Shown piece by piece: positions 1 to 6,136 of a stretch of DNA of 6,288 nucleotides; position 1 is the first letter of the stretch, and every line of letters starts with the position of its first letter. The position numbers and the translations under genes are program-made. The DNA is from Verrucomicrobiia bacterium (GTDB lineage Bacteria > Verrucomicrobiota > Verrucomicrobiae > Limisphaerales > UBA11358): contig JASHZU010000524.1 in NCBI GenBank assembly GCA_030042375.1, forward strand, positions 1 through 6,288. The letters run 5' to 3'. Below the pieces are notes generated by a model that saw only the letters and a list, made by a program, of their open reading frames with translations, searched no databases and was not told where the DNA came from.

Positions 1-387
1 ATAAAAATGACTGAAGCAGACGTTGACCGGTGGATCCAGCGCCTTGCCACGGTCCGAAAAGTTCCCGCTGAGACGCTCGTCACTTATCGCGGCATGATGG
101 TCGGCGATATCGTGCATGGCTCGCGCGGAAAAGCCTCTCATGAATGGGCCGTGCGGCAAACGTATATTGCGCTGGGCAATCTAATGACCTCCGCCGCCGT
201 AGTGGGCGTGGACACCTGCCCGATGGAAGGCATCGTGCCACCAGAATACGACCGTGTGCTTGGCTTACACGATAGCGGTTACTCCACCGCCGTCGCCTGC
301 GCGCTCGGTTATCGTGCGGAAAATGACAAGTACGCCGCCGCTCACAAAGTCCGCTTTGACGCAACGGACCTGATCCAAAAAATTTGA
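1..387 (+). CDS. Nitroreductase-family NAD(P)H-dependent flavoprotein, C-terminal part (5' end outside window)
   Basis: The reading frame is open from base 1 (ATA AAA ATG), so the ATG at 7 is probably internal and the true start lies upstream. Counting from that Met gives 126 residues, against about 200-220 for a full nitroreductase, so the N-terminal FMN-binding part is missing from view. The visible part matches the C-terminal half of NfsB/YdjA-like enzymes. HEWAVRQTYIALGN (45-58) is the helix of the dimer core. CPMEG (71-75) corresponds to the PxEG motif that contacts FMN in NfsB. GYRAENDKYA (101-110) is the usual late motif, and the K and R of HKVRF (113-117) match the FMN-phosphate contacts near the NfsB C terminus. 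Such enzymes are cytosolic homodimers that reduce quinones, nitro compounds or flavins with NAD(P)H. The physiological substrate cannot be told from sequence. The DoxX gene follows 36 bases downstream on the same strand, so cotranscription is likely. Confidence 0.88.
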   Translation: MKMTEADVDRWIQRLATVRKVPAETLVTYRGMMVGDIVHGSRGKASHEWAVRQTYIALGNLMTSAAVVGVDTCPMEGIVPPEYDRVLGLHDSGYSTAVACALGYRAENDKYAAAHKVRFDATDLIQKI

Positions 388-423
388 AGACCATCCGCCG
401 TTAACCCTCAACCCCAAAATCGT

Positions 424-861
424 ATGATAAAAAAACTATTCGCTCCCGGAAACGTTTCCCCGGCCACCAGTGCCGGACTGTTGGTGCTGCGCGTGTTTTT
501 TGGATTCGGCATGTTGTTCCTTCACGGCTGGGAAAAACTGACCACGTTCAGCGATAAGGCGTCCACCTTTCCCGATCCGCTGGGTGTTGGTCATTCAACC
601 AGCCTCGTCATGACGCTCATTGCGGAAGTGCTCGCTGCGGCACTACTCGGCATCGGGTTTTTTAGCCGCGCGGCGGCAGCGATACTGGCCTTCGAAATGG
701 CCGTGGCATTTACCATGATTCATAAAATGGAATTTACCGGCGCACTGCCGGGGGAGATGGCATTCATGTATTTCGGTGCTTATTTCACACTCCTGATCGC
801 CGGCCCGGGAAGATTTTCACTCGACCTGGCATTTTTTGGCAAAGCTGCCTCCGGAAAATAG
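424..861 (+). CDS. DoxX-family integral membrane protein
   Basis: This is a 145-residue protein with four predicted membrane helices, at about 16-34, 61-80, 82-100 and 111-127, the usual size and topology for DoxX/DoxD-like proteins. Typical family features are LRVFFGFGMLFLHGWEKL in helix 1, AEVLAAALLGIGFFSR in helix 2 and a conserved E at 111 before FMYFGAYFTLLIAGPGRFSLD at the end. The family was named for a subunit of an archaeal thiosulfate:quinone oxidoreductase. In bacteria most members are of unknown function and are linked to redox or thiol stress. It acts in the cytoplasmic membrane. The start at 424 is the only ATG that keeps the whole first helix, and no Shine-Dalgarno sequence precedes it. 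Location 36 bases after a nitroreductase on the same strand suggests a small redox operon; this is inference. Its stop lies 6 bases from the stop of the convergent glycosyltransferase. Confidence 0.88.
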   Translation: MIKKLFAPGNVSPATSAGLLVLRVFFGFGMLFLHGWEKLTTFSDKASTFPDPLGVGHSTSLVMTLIAEVLAAALLGIGFFSRAAAAILAFEMAVAFTMIHKMEFTGALPGEMAFMYFGAYFTLLIAGPGRFSLDLAFFGKAASGK

Positions 862-867
862 CGCGGC

Positions 868-1632
868 TCAAGTTAACGGATATTTCTTCAACCCGCTGAT
901 CTGCATGGCCACCTTGGCCACAAACAGCGGGTTGTTTTTGAAATAACGCCCGGCCAGCCGCTTCGGTTCACTGCACAGCCGGTAAAACCATTCCAAGCCG
1001 CTGCGCTGCATCCAGCGCGGCGCCTGCTTGACGCGGCCGCTTAAAAAATCGAAGGCCGCGCCCACGCCAATCATCAGCGTAGTGTCCAGTTTGGGCAAAT
1101 ATTCTGCCATGAACCGCTCCTGTTTGGGCGTGCTTAAGCCAATCCACATGATATCGGGTTTGGCCGCGCGGACCATTTCCTGCAACTCCTTTTGCTCCTC
1201 CGGACTGAGCGGCCGGAACGGCGGCGTGTAAGAACCGGCTATTTCCATTTTGGGAAAACGTTCTTTCAATTTTTCGGCCAGCAGCGTGGCCACGCCCGGC
1301 GCGCCGCCAAAAAAGAAATGCCGGCACGGATTCGCTTCGCTCCACGCGCAAATGTCCAGCATCAGGTCCGGGCCATAAACCCGGCGCATTTGCGAATGTC
1401 CGTTCATTTTGCCGAGCCAAACCATCGGCATTCCGTCGGGTGTGCAAAGAAATGCATTGTTTAATATGCCCCGAAAAGCCCCATCGCTTTGCGCCTCCAT
1501 CACCCCGTGAACGCCGGTGACACAAATGTAGCCCTTGCGGCGGGCGCGAATGGCCTCCGCCACTTCCGCCAGCGCGCTCTGCAAATTCAAGGCGCTGATG
1601 CCAATTCCCAGGACGTTAACGCGATTTGTCAT
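868..1632 (-). CDS. WecG/TagA/CpsF-family glycosyltransferase (GT26)
   Basis: This 254-residue protein is of full family length. Family members move a nucleotide-activated sugar, typically UDP-ManNAc or another UDP-hexose, onto a polyprenyl-diphosphate-linked acceptor at the inner face of the membrane during glycan assembly. Visible motifs in order are ICVTGVHGVMEAQ (36-48), TPDGMPMVWLGK (64-75), RVYGPDLM (84-91), FFFGGAPGVA (106-115), WIGLSTPKQERFM (163-175) and GVGAAFDFLSGRVKQAPRWMQ (189-209). D66 aligns with the proposed catalytic Asp of TagA and T39 with its conserved Thr. The tail SGLEWFYRLCSEPKRLAGRY (211-230) is the membrane-associating C-terminal appendage, rich in Arg. Many homologues have Asn directly after the conserved Thr; here it is Gly40. 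The start at 1632 fits the family N terminus, preceded by an A-rich leader without Shine-Dalgarno. It is divergent from the GT4-type gene at 1718, which suggests joint use in polysaccharide synthesis. The donor sugar is not determined. Confidence 0.93.
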   Translation of the reverse strand: MTNRVNVLGIGISALNLQSALAEVAEAIRARRKGYICVTGVHGVMEAQSDGAFRGILNNAFLCTPDGMPMVWLGKMNGHSQMRRVYGPDLMLDICAWSEANPCRHFFFGGAPGVATLLAEKLKERFPKMEIAGSYTPPFRPLSPEEQKELQEMVRAAKPDIMWIGLSTPKQERFMAEYLPKLDTTLMIGVGAAFDFLSGRVKQAPRWMQRSGLEWFYRLCSEPKRLAGRYFKNNPLFVAKVAMQISGLKKYPLT

Positions 1633-1638
1633 TTTTTA

Positions 1639-1703
1639 TTTATGATTGGCGGCCCATGCTTTATGATGATTTCGGACTCAGGCCCCGACATCATAAATCA
1701 TAA
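1639..1703. repeat. Cluster of TTTATGAT-type words in direct and inverted orientation, with a hairpin
   Basis: In the 85-base space between the divergent glycosyltransferase genes, TTTATGATT occurs at 1639-1647 and TTTATGATG at 1660-1668, exactly 21 bases apart. The inverted forms CATCATAAA (1689-1697) and AATCATAA (1696-1703) follow. The 9-base arms 1660-1668 and 1689-1697 are perfect complements. Inside them TCGG (1672-1675) pairs with CCGA (1685-1688), leaving a 3-base bulge and a 9-base loop. The words can also be read as -10-like TATGAT hexamers, two per strand (1641-1646 and 1662-1667 on +; 1690-1695 and 1697-1702 on -). The cluster may therefore be a divergent promoter/operator or a dispersed repeat. 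A related pair lies at 2934-2963. Confidence 0.5.
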
Positions 1704-1717
1704 GTTCAAAGTCTTAA

Positions 1718-2932
1718 ATGAAATTGCTCATCTTTGCCCACGTGCCGCCGCCCTATCACGGCCAGAGCCTTGCCGTCAAATTGATGCTGGAAAACTTTGG
1801 CGGCAACCGGCGCAAATGGAAATTCCGGCAGGAGCCGGTCAACCGTTATGGCATTGAGTGTTACCAGGTCAATGCCCGCTTTTCCAAAAAACTCGAGGAC
1901 GTGGGCGAACTGCAAGCAGGCAAAATTCTTTTGATCCTTTTCTATTGTCTGCAGGCCATCTGGTGCCGGTTCCGTTACGGCGTCGAAAACTTTTTCTATA
2001 TCCCGGCGCCCGGCAAGCCCATTGCCCTTTACCGCGACTGGTTGATCATGATGGTCTGCCGTCCTTTTTTCAAACGCGTCATCTTCAATTGGCGCGCCGC
2101 CGGCCTGGCTAAATGGCTCGAAACCTCCGCTGGCAGCCGCACCCGCAGCATCACCTTCAAGTTTATGAAATATGCGGATGCCAGCATCGTGCTCTCCGAT
2201 TTCAGCCGTAACGACGCGGAAAAGCTCATGGCCCGCAGGGTATTCGCCGTGGCCGGCGGCATCTTCGACCCCTGCCCCGACTTTGACAAAAAAATCCTGT
2301 CGCAACGGCGCGCCCGCATCGAGATCCGGAAACGAATTTTCTCCGGCGATTCCCAAATCGGAAACGAAGCGGACAAAACCATTAATGTCCTCTTTATCGC
2401 GCATTGCACCCGGGAAAAAGGCGTGTTTGATTCGGTGGAAGGCATCGCCCTGGCAAATGAAAAGCTCGCTGCCGAAGGATCCACCCTGCGTTTCCGCCTC
2501 ACCTTGATTGGCGCCTTTGCTTCAGATATAGAGGAAAAAGAATTGCGTGATTTTATTTGGCGGCGGAATCTCCAAAACGCCGTCACTCTCCTCGGGTTTG
2601 TTTCCGATGAACGGAAAAACCAGGAGCTGCGCAATGCGGATATCTACTGTTTCCCCTCCTACTATCTCGCGGAGGGCCAGCCGGCCAGCCTGATGGAAGC
2701 CATGGCCTTTGGCCTGCCAATCATCACTACGCGCTGGCGCGCCATTCCTGAGATGTTCCCGGACAATTATCCCGGGTTTGTTGATTTAAAATCCCCCGCG
2801 CAAATCGCCGGGAAACTCCGTGAGCTCAGCGTCAGCGACCTAAGCCGGCCCCTGCGCGATATTTTCCTGCGCCGGTTTACCCTGGAACAACACCTGGCTA
2901 ACATGGCCGAAGCCATGCACAGCATAGAATAG
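1718..2932 (+). CDS. GT-B fold glycosyltransferase, GT4-like (glycosyl transferases group 1)
   Basis: This is a 404-residue protein, a normal length for a retaining GT-B glycosyltransferase. The N-terminal acceptor domain opens with MKLLIFAHVPPPYHGQS (1-17), whose PPPYHGQS loop is the glycine-containing first loop of the family. ADASIVLSDFSRNDAEKL (153-170) is the end of that domain. The donor domain begins at INVLFIAHCTREKGVFDSVEG (222-242), continues through LTLIGAF (261-267) and VTLLGFVSDERKNQELRNADIYCFPSYY (289-316), and carries the EX7E nucleotide-sugar motif E319-E327 in EGQPASLMEAMAFGLPIITT. Glycosyltransferases of this type add a sugar from an NDP-sugar to a glycan or lipid-linked acceptor in the cytoplasm or at the membrane. 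Neither donor nor acceptor can be read from sequence. The start at 1718 gives the standard N terminus without a Shine-Dalgarno sequence. The insert at 190-221, rich in Arg and charged residues, is a variable linker. Divergence from the WecG-type gene suggests shared regulation and a role in surface polysaccharide synthesis. Confidence 0.9.
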   Translation: MKLLIFAHVPPPYHGQSLAVKLMLENFGGNRRKWKFRQEPVNRYGIECYQVNARFSKKLEDVGELQAGKILLILFYCLQAIWCRFRYGVENFFYIPAPGKPIALYRDWLIMMVCRPFFKRVIFNWRAAGLAKWLETSAGSRTRSITFKFMKYADASIVLSDFSRNDAEKLMARRVFAVAGGIFDPCPDFDKKILSQRRARIEIRKRIFSGDSQIGNEADKTINVLFIAHCTREKGVFDSVEGIALANEKLAAEGSTLRFRLTLIGAFASDIEEKELRDFIWRRNLQNAVTLLGFVSDERKNQELRNADIYCFPSYYLAEGQPASLMEAMAFGLPIITTRWRAIPEMFPDNYPGFVDLKSPAQIAGKLRELSVSDLSRPLRDIFLRRFTLEQHLANMAEAMHSIE

Positions 2933-2933
2933 A

Positions 2934-2963
2934 TTTACGATTTCCGGTTTTCGCTTTACGATT
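2934..2963 (+). repeat. Paired TTTACGATT direct repeat with 21-base phase
   Basis: Two identical 9-base words, TTTACGATT at 2934-2942 and again at 2955-2963, begin 2 bases after the GT4 stop codon. The start-to-start distance is 21 bases, about two helical turns. The word differs by one base from TTTATGATT at 1639, and the 21-base spacing is the same as in that upstream cluster. The words also resemble -10 hexamers (TACGAT), so they could belong to the nadE promoter region or to a small dispersed intergenic repeat family. Confidence 0.5.
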
Positions 2964-2971
2964 ACAGTGAA

Positions 2972-2991
2972 TTGCGGTGCGTTCATCGCAA
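2972..2991 (+). promoter_or_regulatory. Hairpin in the leader just before nadE
   Basis: TTGCGGTG (2972-2979) pairs with CATCGCAA (2984-2991) through eight base pairs, one a G-U wobble, around a CGTT loop. The structure ends 7 bases before the nadE ATG. It has no following U-run, so it does not look like an intrinsic terminator. It could cover the translation start region or mark the end of the GT4 transcript. It is too short to match the known NAD-sensing riboswitch classes, and I do not call one. Confidence 0.35.
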
Positions 2992-2998
2992 ATGATAG

Positions 2999-4645
2999 AT
3001 GAAAATTGGCTTTCTCCAGCTCAACTCGACGATCGGCGATTTCACGGCCAACTTAAAAAAACTCTTGGCCGGGTACGAAAAAGCCGTTGCCCTGGGTGCG
3101 GAATTCGTTCTCGCCCCGGAGCTGTTCCTCTGCGGCTATCCTCCCCGCGATTTGCTCCTGCGGGACGATTTCATTGACGCCAATCTTGCCGCCCTCGACA
3201 CCGTCGCCAAGCAAACGGGTCCCGTCCCGCTCTGCACTGGTTATGTAGATCGAAACCCGGAGCGCCCCGGCCGCGCCCTGCGAAATGCCGCGGCGATTTT
3301 GCAAAATGGAAAAATCATCTGGCGCACCACCAAGTGTCTTTTGCCCACCTACGATGTTTTTGACGAAGACCGGTATTTTGAGCCGGCCAAAAAAATCACG
3401 CCCTTCGAATTCAACGGCCGCAAATTGGCCGTTACCATTTGCGAAGATATTTGGAATGACGAAGATTTCTGGCCAGAACGCCTTTATCGGCATGATCCGG
3501 TCAAGGAAGCCATCGCCCAGGGGGCCAATCTCGTGGTGAACGTTTCAGCGTCGCCCTGGCACGACGGCAAAGAAAACGTGCGCCTGGAAATGCTCCGGCG
3601 CGTTGCTCGCGATGAAAAAATCCCCCTCGCCCACGTCAATCTTGTCGGCGCGAACGATGAATTAATTTTCGATGGCCGCAGCGTAGCGCTCGATGCCCAC
3701 GGCAATATCATCGCCATGGGCAAAGGCTTCGCCGAAGATATTTTTGTGGCCGATTTGGCCGCCTCTGCGCCGCCAACTGGCGCGGCCTGTGATTTCTCGC
3801 CGCGCGAAGCGCAGATTTTTTCCGCACTGTCTTTGGGCATTCGCGACTATGTGCAAAAATGCGGCTTCAAATCGGTCATCCTGGGTTTGTCCGGCGGCAT
3901 TGATTCGGCGCTGACGGCTGTTTTGGCCGCAGACGCGCTGGGCAAAGAAAATGTTCTTGGCGTAGCCATGCCAGCCCGCTATTCCAGCGAAGGCAGCTTA
4001 ACTGACGCTGAGGCGCTGGCTAAAAATCTTGGCATCCGCTTTGAGTTGCTGCCGATTGAACCGGTCTTTCTGGCTGCGGAAGAACAATTGAAAAACATTT
4101 TCGCGAAGTTGAAGCCGGACCAGACCGAGGAAAACTTGCAATCGCGCCTGCGCGGGACGACCCTCATGGCGCTTTCGAACAAATTCAACTCGCTGGTTTT
4201 GACCACAGGCAACAAATCGGAAATGGCTGTCGGCTATTGCACACTTTATGGCGACATGAACGGCGCGCTCGGCCCCATCGCCGATGTTTTTAAGACGGAC
4301 ATTTATAAAATCGCCCGTTGGGTAAACCGGGAGCGCGAAATTATTCCATTAAATTCCATTGATAAACCGCCCAGCGCCGAATTGCGACCGAACCAAAAAG
4401 ACCAGGATTCATTGCCGCCTTACGAAACCCTGGATGCCATCCTGGATTTATACGTCGTGAAAAATCTCAGCCGTGAACAAATCATCAAAAAAGGCTTTGA
4501 TGCGGCCATGGTCCACGACGTCATCAACAAAATTAATTTTACCGAATACAAACGGCGGCAGGCCGCTCCCGGCTTGAAAATTTCCCCACGCGCCTTCGGC
4601 ATGGGCCGGCTTGTGCCCATCGCCCAACGGTTCAAGTCATTGTAA
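2999..4645 (+). CDS. nadE: Glutamine-dependent NAD+ synthetase
   Basis: This enzyme catalyses the last step of NAD+ synthesis: nicotinate adenine dinucleotide + ATP + glutamine gives NAD+. It is cytosolic, and the glutaminase domain supplies ammonia to the synthetase domain. At 548 residues it is the shorter two-domain bacterial form. The N-terminal nitrilase domain (about 1-255) has the full Glu-Lys-Cys triad: E41 in APELFLCGYPPRD, K112 in TKCLLPTYDVFDEDRYF and C148 in ICEDIW. NVSASPWH (181-188) is a further family motif. The C-terminal synthetase domain (about 268-548) has the ATP-pyrophosphatase P-loop SGGIDSA (298-304), RLRGTTLMALSN (383-394), TTGNKSEMAVGY (402-413), GDMNGALGPIADVFKT (418-433) and KPPSAELRPNQKDQDSLPPYE (457-477). 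It ends with the usual RAFGMGRLVPIAQRF. The start at 2999 gives MKIGFLQLNSTIGDF, the standard N terminus. No Shine-Dalgarno precedes it. It lies 66 bases after the GT4 gene on the same strand, so it may be cotranscribed or have its own promoter. Nothing is missing or unusual in the enzyme itself. Confidence 0.97.
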   Translation: MKIGFLQLNSTIGDFTANLKKLLAGYEKAVALGAEFVLAPELFLCGYPPRDLLLRDDFIDANLAALDTVAKQTGPVPLCTGYVDRNPERPGRALRNAAAILQNGKIIWRTTKCLLPTYDVFDEDRYFEPAKKITPFEFNGRKLAVTICEDIWNDEDFWPERLYRHDPVKEAIAQGANLVVNVSASPWHDGKENVRLEMLRRVARDEKIPLAHVNLVGANDELIFDGRSVALDAHGNIIAMGKGFAEDIFVADLAASAPPTGAACDFSPREAQIFSALSLGIRDYVQKCGFKSVILGLSGGIDSALTAVLAADALGKENVLGVAMPARYSSEGSLTDAEALAKNLGIRFELLPIEPVFLAAEEQLKNIFAKLKPDQTEENLQSRLRGTTLMALSNKFNSLVLTTGNKSEMAVGYCTLYGDMNGALGPIADVFKTDIYKIARWVNREREIIPLNSIDKPPSAELRPNQKDQDSLPPYETLDAILDLYVVKNLSREQIIKKGFDAAMVHDVINKINFTEYKRRQAAPGLKISPRAFGMGRLVPIAQRFKSL

Positions 4646-4649
4646 CTGT

Positions 4650-4681
4650 CCCGAAAAAAACGCAGTTTTTTGGGCATTTTT
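4650..4681 (+). terminator. Possible intrinsic terminator after nadE
   Basis: Four bases after the nadE stop, CCC (4650-4652) and an A-run (4654-4660) pair with a T-run (4666-4671) and GGG (4672-4674) around a small loop, with a bulged G at 4653. Five T residues at 4677-4681 follow two bases later. The stem is mostly A-T and weak, so this is a candidate only. The location between two complete same-strand genes favours it. Confidence 0.4.
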
Positions 4682-4682
4682 C

Positions 4683-4726
4683 TTGCCAAAATGAATAAAG
4701 CGAGCTATTTTAGCGCTGCTCTAAAA
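4683..4726 (+). promoter_or_regulatory. Possible sigma-70-type promoter with overlapping inverted repeat before the sulfotransferase gene
   Basis: TTGCCA (4683-4688) and TATTTT (4706-4711) are separated by 17 bases. They match the -35 and -10 consensus at 5 of 6 and 4 of 6 positions. An inverted repeat, TTTTAG (4708-4713) and CTAAAA (4721-4726) with a 7-base loop, overlaps the -10 element and could be an operator or part of the leader. The gene's ATG follows at 4742. Support is by pattern only. Confidence 0.35.
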
Positions 4727-4741
4727 GCGGCCCATTAACAG

Positions 4742-6109
4742 ATGGTTTTAACGTCGACACCTGTTTTTGTAGTCGGTCCTTTGCGTTCCGGCACGTCCTT
4801 GCTTTATGCTCTTCTGAACCAGCATCCGCAAATCGGGCTGATGTATGAATGCGATGCCTGGGACTTTCCCGAAGCGTTATCCGGCTTGCGTTTTCAGCGC
4901 GACTGGCTTACCCGGCTGGAATTTTTCAGCCGATCGCTCTCGCGCCATCGCCTTGCTTTCGGTGAAAAGCTCAATGGCTTGGAAAATGTCCGCACCCCGG
5001 AAGATTTATATCGCTCTTTTGCGGAGGGCAAAGACGCCCGGATGTTCGGTGAAAAATCCCCGTTCTATTGCATCCGCCTCCCGCAACTGGCCAAACATCA
5101 TCCCGGCTCCTCCTTTATTTTGATTTGGCGCGACCCTGTGGAAATCCATCGCAGCATCCAGGACGCCTCCCGCGAATCGCGCTTCTTCCGCCGGCCTGGA
5201 ACGCTGAACCGCCTGATTTATTACCAGGAACAGATGATTCATGGGGCTGTCGCCCTGGCCCGCTCCGGCCGGCGCGTTCATCATGTAACGTACGCGGATT
5301 TGATTGATCGCACGGAAGAAACCTGCCGTGGCATTTGCCAATTCCTGAAAATTGAATTTGATGAAAAGATGCTCAACTTGGAAGGAGCTGATCTCTCCGC
5401 GGTATTTCGCTCGCCACAACACGAATACCTGCGGCGCGGTAAAATCGCGCGCCGGCGCGTTTCCAATAACGGGGCCGACGAACGCGTGATGGAAAAGCTG
5501 CAGCGGTTTGGCAATCGTTGGAACCGTTTGCGCCGCCAAAATTTCAACCATCCAAGCGAGCCGCTTGAGGGCGGAGAACCAGGGTTGCTGGAGCGTCTTT
5601 ATCATCATCTGGCGGGTTCATTGCTGTGCTATAAAGATTCGGCCAAACGCGCTTTGTTTGAGTTCCTGCCTCTGCCCTGGCTGCGAACCTATCGCCAGGT
5701 TAAAGCCTGGTTCGTGGCCGGAAACGCCGCCTCGCTTGCCACCCGGCAGCCCCTGCTCGATGAATTTCTGGCGAACAAAGCGACCCTCCTGTTAAGCCTG
5801 GTCGTTTTGACGGCTGTAGCCGTGACTGATTACCTGACTGGCGTTGCCGTATCCTTGTTGCCGTTTTATATGATTCCTGCCGCCATCATGACCCTCGTTA
5901 TCAATCAACGCTGGGGAACTGCTGCTGCCGCCCTATCGGCCGTCACCTGGGCTCTGGTACAAAACGTTGAAAGTCCGTTTGTAAACTTTTCGCATTTGGG
6001 CGTCTGGCTCTGGGACCTCCTTATGCGTTTCCTGGCCTTGGAAGTGGTTGTGCTATTGCTCGGGCGCATCCGCCTCGAACTCGGTTCCCAAAAAATCTCC
6101 AACGATTAA
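4742..6109 (+). CDS. Sulfotransferase fused to a C-terminal four-helix sensor-type membrane domain
   Basis: This is a 455-residue protein in two parts. Residues 1 to about 265 form a PAPS-dependent sulfotransferase. The 5'-phosphosulfate-binding loop is VFVVGPLRSGTSLL (8-21), with R15, S16, G17 and T18. GEKSP (103-107) is the usual EK(S/T)P motif. The 3'-phosphate site is ILIWRDPVEIHRSIQDASRES (126-146), with R130 and S138 at the canonical spacing of eight. Enzymes of this family move sulfate from PAPS to hydroxyl or amino groups of glycans, lipids or peptides. Residues about 266-345 are a charged linker. Helices at about 346-364, 367-386, 391-408 and 420-441 form a membrane domain. Its VTDYLTG, PFYMIPA and RWG words and late RF...LGRIRLEL resemble the N-terminal sensor region of histidine kinases and GGDEF proteins, where an output domain would follow. 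Here the protein stops 14 residues after the last helix. The sulfotransferase would sit on the cytoplasmic face. The start at 4742 lies just before the P-loop, without Shine-Dalgarno. Substrate is unknown; a surface glycan is an inference from the neighbouring glycosyltransferases. Confidence 0.85.
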   Translation: MVLTSTPVFVVGPLRSGTSLLYALLNQHPQIGLMYECDAWDFPEALSGLRFQRDWLTRLEFFSRSLSRHRLAFGEKLNGLENVRTPEDLYRSFAEGKDARMFGEKSPFYCIRLPQLAKHHPGSSFILIWRDPVEIHRSIQDASRESRFFRRPGTLNRLIYYQEQMIHGAVALARSGRRVHHVTYADLIDRTEETCRGICQFLKIEFDEKMLNLEGADLSAVFRSPQHEYLRRGKIARRRVSNNGADERVMEKLQRFGNRWNRLRRQNFNHPSEPLEGGEPGLLERLYHHLAGSLLCYKDSAKRALFEFLPLPWLRTYRQVKAWFVAGNAASLATRQPLLDEFLANKATLLLSLVVLTAVAVTDYLTGVAVSLLPFYMIPAAIMTLVINQRWGTAAAALSAVTWALVQNVESPFVNFSHLGVWLWDLLMRFLALEVVVLLLGRIRLELGSQKISND

Positions 6110-6136
6110 GCGTTCACCGGCGCGGAATCTGTCTCG

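Noticed and set aside
968..1525. A 185-codon minus-strand frame within the WecG-type gene in another frame
   Set aside because: It overlaps the real gene on the same strand and its translation is Arg/Gly-rich with no family features.
1706..2404. A 232-codon open frame on the minus strand opposite the GT4 gene
   Set aside because: It lies entirely antisense to a gene with clear family motifs, has no recognisable domain and arises from the GC-biased third positions of the real gene.
2933..2998. NAD-sensing riboswitch before nadE
   Set aside because: The space is only 66 bases and contains one simple hairpin plus direct repeats; I see no conserved riboswitch core.
2977..3177. A short plus-strand frame starting in the hairpin and overlapping the start of nadE
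   Set aside because: It is out of frame with nadE, its start lies inside the stem, and its product is Arg/Pro-rich without motifs.
5448..5459. Perfect 12-base palindrome CGCGCCGGCGCG inside the sulfotransferase gene
   Set aside because: It encodes an Arg-rich stretch in GC-rich codons, and such palindromes are expected by composition there; no second copy or regulatory context supports a site.
5006..5608. A 200-codon minus-strand frame opposite the sulfotransferase domain
   Set aside because: The plus-strand frame carries the PAPS-binding motifs in correct order; the antisense product has no recognisable motif.
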